Source: Podochytrium sp. JEL0797
Taxonomy: Eukaryota; Chytridiomycota; Chytridiomycetes; Chytridiales; Chytriomycetaceae
DNA length: 10,266 nucleotides
Reading direction: 5' to 3'
Assembly: GCA_027596195.1 (NCBI GenBank)
Contig: JADGJG010000976.1
Span: forward strand, 1 to 10,266
Shown: one piece after another, positions 7,511-10,266 of the stretch
Numbering within the stretch: position 1 is the first letter of the stretch
Layout of the letters: every line of letters starts with the position of its first letter
Notes under the pieces: model-generated
What the model saw: the letters and a program-made list of their open reading frames with translations, nothing else
Database searches by the model: none
Told to the model about the DNA's origin: nothing
Position numbers and translations under genes: made by a program

Positions 7511-10135
7511 CTATTTTGTCGGGTTAAATGATGAAAAAGGGTGTATTGGCGAAGCCGGGAGACTCTGCTCGCGCCTAATTTTCTCCATTCTCTCCTCATA
7601 TATCTTATCAATTCGCTCTCGCATGTCCTCGTACTCAGACAAAATGGTGTTGAAATCCTTGGCTGAAAGTTTGTACAGATTGCAAGCTGTTGCGGCTTGA
7701 ACAGTGGCTGTTCTGGGGATATTCGCGATAAGAGCAACCTCTGTTGAAGAGCGGATCAGGTACATGTTAATTTACCGGGAAACGTCACCTCCAAAAAAAT
7801 TCCCATCGTCACAGAGTGCGACGACAGAACCGTTCACGATCACATTGACCACGCCGGAGAGAATAAAGAACATCTCTGTAGACATTTCTCCTTGCTTGAA
7901 AATATGGTCGCCGGGCACAAAGAAGGTGGGCACCAAAGCAATTGCGAGTTTCCCCAAAAAGATTTCGTCACGCCCATCGCCTTCATTTCTTTTGAGGAAG
8001 GACACCTTCTCGATCAATCTCCTGCAATTGATGGTCGCTACCTCCTTTTTTTGTTTGTTTGAAGGAGCAGATTAGCGAGAGTGAGGTGTCATTTTGAAAT
8101 GGAAGGGAAGGGGAAAAATACCTGGCGCAAAGAATCGTTGAAGTCTGAGAGCAGCGCGACTTCATCAAAGAATCGTCCCCGATACTTAATCTCATAATAC
8201 TTCAGCAGCTTTAATCTCGTTTCATCGTCAATTTCTTTCCACGCCAAATATTCTTTCAGCTCGTCGATGCGTTGCCGATAAAGCTTCCCTGGGATATCAA
8301 AAGTAACCGCAGCAGATGAGATGAGACCGACCAGAATAGCGTAGAGAATAGCTCCGATGGCAATGAACAAGAATGTGACGATTTGGTCAGCGTTTGTTTC
8401 GGGCTTGTACTATTTTTTTTTCAGCTACGATCGAAACAAGAAAAGGAACTTACTGTCAGTGGAAATATATTTCCAATCGATTGAGACAGCATCCAAATGT
8501 ACCTGTCAGCAGCGGAGCTGGCCTGGAACCCACCAGGAAAACTTTGCCAATGCGAAAATTGTTCAATCCATCCAATAAAACCTTGGGCTTCTGCAATCAC
8601 ATACAACACACAGGCTTGCAAATGAACCACAACAAGCAATACTGCACTGATTCCAAATATTCGTGATAATGTTGTTCCATAGCCTGCGATATTTCGTATC
8701 CTGCTCTGCTGCTTCATGCAGAATACGTTCTGATCCAACATGGCAGGTAACCGCATCATTCGCATAACAATGGACATGGACAGCACGAAAGCAAGGAGGC
8801 GCTGATTTTGCAGGAATTCCGGCCACGGAATCATGGAGATGACGTCGATCATTGCGTGTTTTTTTGCATATTCTATCTGCCACTGGCGCAACGATATTGG
8901 GAGTTGACAGCTTTTGTTAATTCTCTCTCTCTCTAGATGCGGAGTATGGAAAGTGACGATCGAATCCAACAAAAACACGATGCAGAGGCTGAATTGAAAC
9001 GCTTGAGGTCAATTCGAGATCAATTCGATTTCTCACTTACGTCCACGAGATGCAAAACATGATAGTGCTTGATTGATCATGATATGCGGCTCGATACGGA
9101 ATGTAAAATACCGAAAAACAATATATCACTGAAATTTTTTTTATCAGAATTTCTCAGAGAATTTCTTCAAAAAAACAAAAAATCCTTACCTATTAATCCA
9201 TAGTTAAATGCCGACGCAAAAGCAGACTGAATATCAATTCCTGTTGTGAAAATGCCAAAGTTCTCTGGAAGATTTTCGGCTCGTTCCGTTCTTGCAGAAA
9301 AGAGAGAGTGCTGCACCAAAGTCAGCTTCCGGGTATTTCCTTCAAGAATCTCTTCTTCAAGAGAACGATATATCTCTGGATTCTTTTCATTCTTGTGATC
9401 TTCTGTTATTTCCACAGTTGCTTGGTGGTCAGTTAATGACAACGCGTTCTTCGATTGGCTGAGGACAGAAGATCTTATCGAGCTCGGTTCTGCCACTTCC
9501 AGTGATATATTATCAGTGGATATAATCGGATGCGGCTGAACAATGCCACTCGGGCTCCCGCGTTGGAGTGATTCATTGGGTTTGGCCTCCACTGGTCGGC
9601 TTGGAATATCGAAAGAGGGCATTTTCTTGATGGTCAAATTCGATCTTAGCTTCAAATTATGACGTTGCAGAGAAGTGACAAGCTGGGTCGAGTCCCAAAC
9701 AACACCAAGTCCTTCGTCTTGAAAACTGCCCCTTCGTTTCGCAACGGAGCCGGAACGCGTTATCTGGAGTGGATCATGGTACTCATATCTATCGAATGAC
9801 GGTATCTGATTGATGACCATGACCCCTGAAGCTGCGTCAACTGAAACTTCCAATTTCGGGACGTCAAAAGAAGAACGACGAGGTCTGGTTATAACCTCAG
9901 GCTTGCGTTGAGCCCTGGATTTCGAATCAAAACCAGACGAAACCTCAAGATTTCGTAAGGGGCGTTCAGCGGGGCGGTCGAAATTGCCGAACAAGCGCGT
10001 GCACAATTCTGCGAGCACGCTGATCTTCGCGACACCGGCTCCGATTTGGGATTGCAAAGCAACCAGATTGCTTTGCAACTCGAAAGTTTCATTGGCGAGG
10101 CGTTCGATGAGCTGCTGTCGATCCACGATCTCCAT
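7511..10135 (-). CDS. Cyclic-nucleotide-gated (CNG/HCN-family) cation channel, six exons
   Basis: Exons: 10135-9190, 9128-9041, 8988-8454, 8409-8122, 8044-7789 and 7740-7511; 2343 nt, 780 residues. Donors are GTAAGG, GTAAGT, GTAAGT, GTATTT and GTGACG; acceptors are TTCAG, TTCAG, AATAG, AAAAG and AACAG; all frames agree. Residues 1-310 are a Ser-rich cytoplasmic region with a short coiled coil (5-48) and RRSS (86-89) and RRGS (134-137) kinase-type sites. Then S1 (about 314-332), S2 (338-358), S3 (390-400), S4 (408-429, only R421 and R424 inside), S5 (454-477), pore helix with filter SIGN (515-518) and S6 (about 531-558). The C-linker follows (GKLYRQRIDELKEYLAWKEI; LRQEVATINCRRLIEKV), then the cyclic-nucleotide-binding domain with GDHIFKQGE (664-672) and the phosphate cassette FFGEVALIANIPRTATV (702-718). 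R714 is the expected phosphate-binding arginine and T715 a residue linked to cGMP binding in related proteins. The channel should be a plasma- or flagellar-membrane tetramer opened by cAMP or cGMP; ion selectivity is not clear from the filter. Start 10135 opens the frame that contains the N-terminal coil. Confidence 0.93.
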
Positions 10136-10266
10136 TGTTAATAATTTTTTTTCAAAACGCGAAAAAATTTCAATTTCTCCAGTTTACAGCAGTTTGCAAT
10201 AAACTTGACCCCCCCCCCCCTGCTTTGCAATTTTTTTTTGTCGCACGACAGTCGCTGCGACAACCA
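10136..10266 (-). promoter_or_regulatory. Upstream region of the channel gene, with T/A runs and a C12 tract
   Basis: These 131 bases precede the channel start. They contain T runs at about 10145-10152 and 10231-10239, poly-C at 10209-10220, TTTGCAA twice (10193-10199 and 10224-10230), and a short inverted repeat GTCGCA/TGCGAC (10240-10245 and 10256-10261). No TATA or CCAAT box is evident. It presumably holds the 5' leader and part of the promoter. Confidence 0.45.
10209..10220 (+). repeat. Poly-C tract (12 nt)
   Basis: Twelve consecutive Cs follow CTTGA and precede TGCTTTGC. It lies about 75 bp before the channel start codon, so on that gene's sense strand it is a G12 run in the promoter or leader. 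It is the third poly-C tract of the window, all on the plus strand. Confidence 0.9.

Noticed and set aside
8045..8121. Alternative acceptor three bases later in channel intron 4 (GGAG before GTAGCG)
   Set aside because: It also keeps frame, but it would remove a Glu that gives LRQEVATINCRRL the same length as the conserved LREEIVNFNCRKL of HCN channels.
8925..8940. TCTCTCTCTCTAG on the plus strand as a 3' splice site of a plus-strand gene
   Set aside because: It is the complement of codons for LERER in exon 3 of the channel, which is required for the S2-S3 linker. No plus-strand coding sequence follows.
10240..10261. Short inverted repeat GTCGCA/TGCGAC as a regulatory hairpin
   Set aside because: Six base pairs with a ten-base loop are expected by chance often enough; there is no further support.

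Overview
The window comes from a nuclear genome of a spliceosomal-intron eukaryote, most probably a zoosporic (chytrid-type) fungus. Four protein genes are packed with short spacers, and 13 introns of 44-143 nt with GT..AG ends and CTRAY-like branch points can be placed so that reading frames join exactly. The cyclic-nucleotide-gated channel has the wording I associate with chytrid channels (SIGNIFP-type filter, GKLYRQRIDELKEYL linker, FFGEVALIANIPRTATV pocket). No bacterial operon structure, tRNA, rRNA, transposon or CRISPR array was seen. The lineage call is inference from family knowledge; no search was run.

Layout. 1-48 is pure poly-C. 49-439 holds no convincing gene but has a dense group of CCAAT pentamers. 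440-4127 (minus) is a four-exon gene for a 1127-residue, mostly disordered, coiled-coil protein of unknown function. 4128-4327 is a 200-bp divergent promoter. 4328-5960 (plus) is a two-exon gene for an OMA1-type mitochondrial inner-membrane M48 metalloprotease (524 aa). After 92 bp comes a five-exon plus-strand gene (6053-7348) for a 346-residue coiled-coil protein with a hydrophobic segment near the C-terminus, which I do not recognise. 7349-7510 is a convergent 3' region with two AATAAA signals. 7511-10135 (minus) is a six-exon gene for a complete 780-residue CNG/HCN-family channel. 10136-10266 is its upstream region.

The genes show no obvious shared pathway: mitochondrial protein quality control, cyclic-nucleotide signalling (plausibly zoospore or chemo/photo-sensory), and two uncharacterised proteins. 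The most unusual signals are compositional. The left half (to about 5960) is GC-rich, and its large exons run from C-rich at the 5' side to G-rich at the 3' side of the coding strand. The right half is AT-richer and lacks this. Poly-C tracts of 48, 18 and 12 nt all lie on the plus strand. In the channel, the S4 voltage sensor has only two arginines and the filter is SIGN rather than GYG or the animal CNG IGE. The gene models come from hand splicing; exon junctions are supported by frame and splice-site agreement, not by transcripts.
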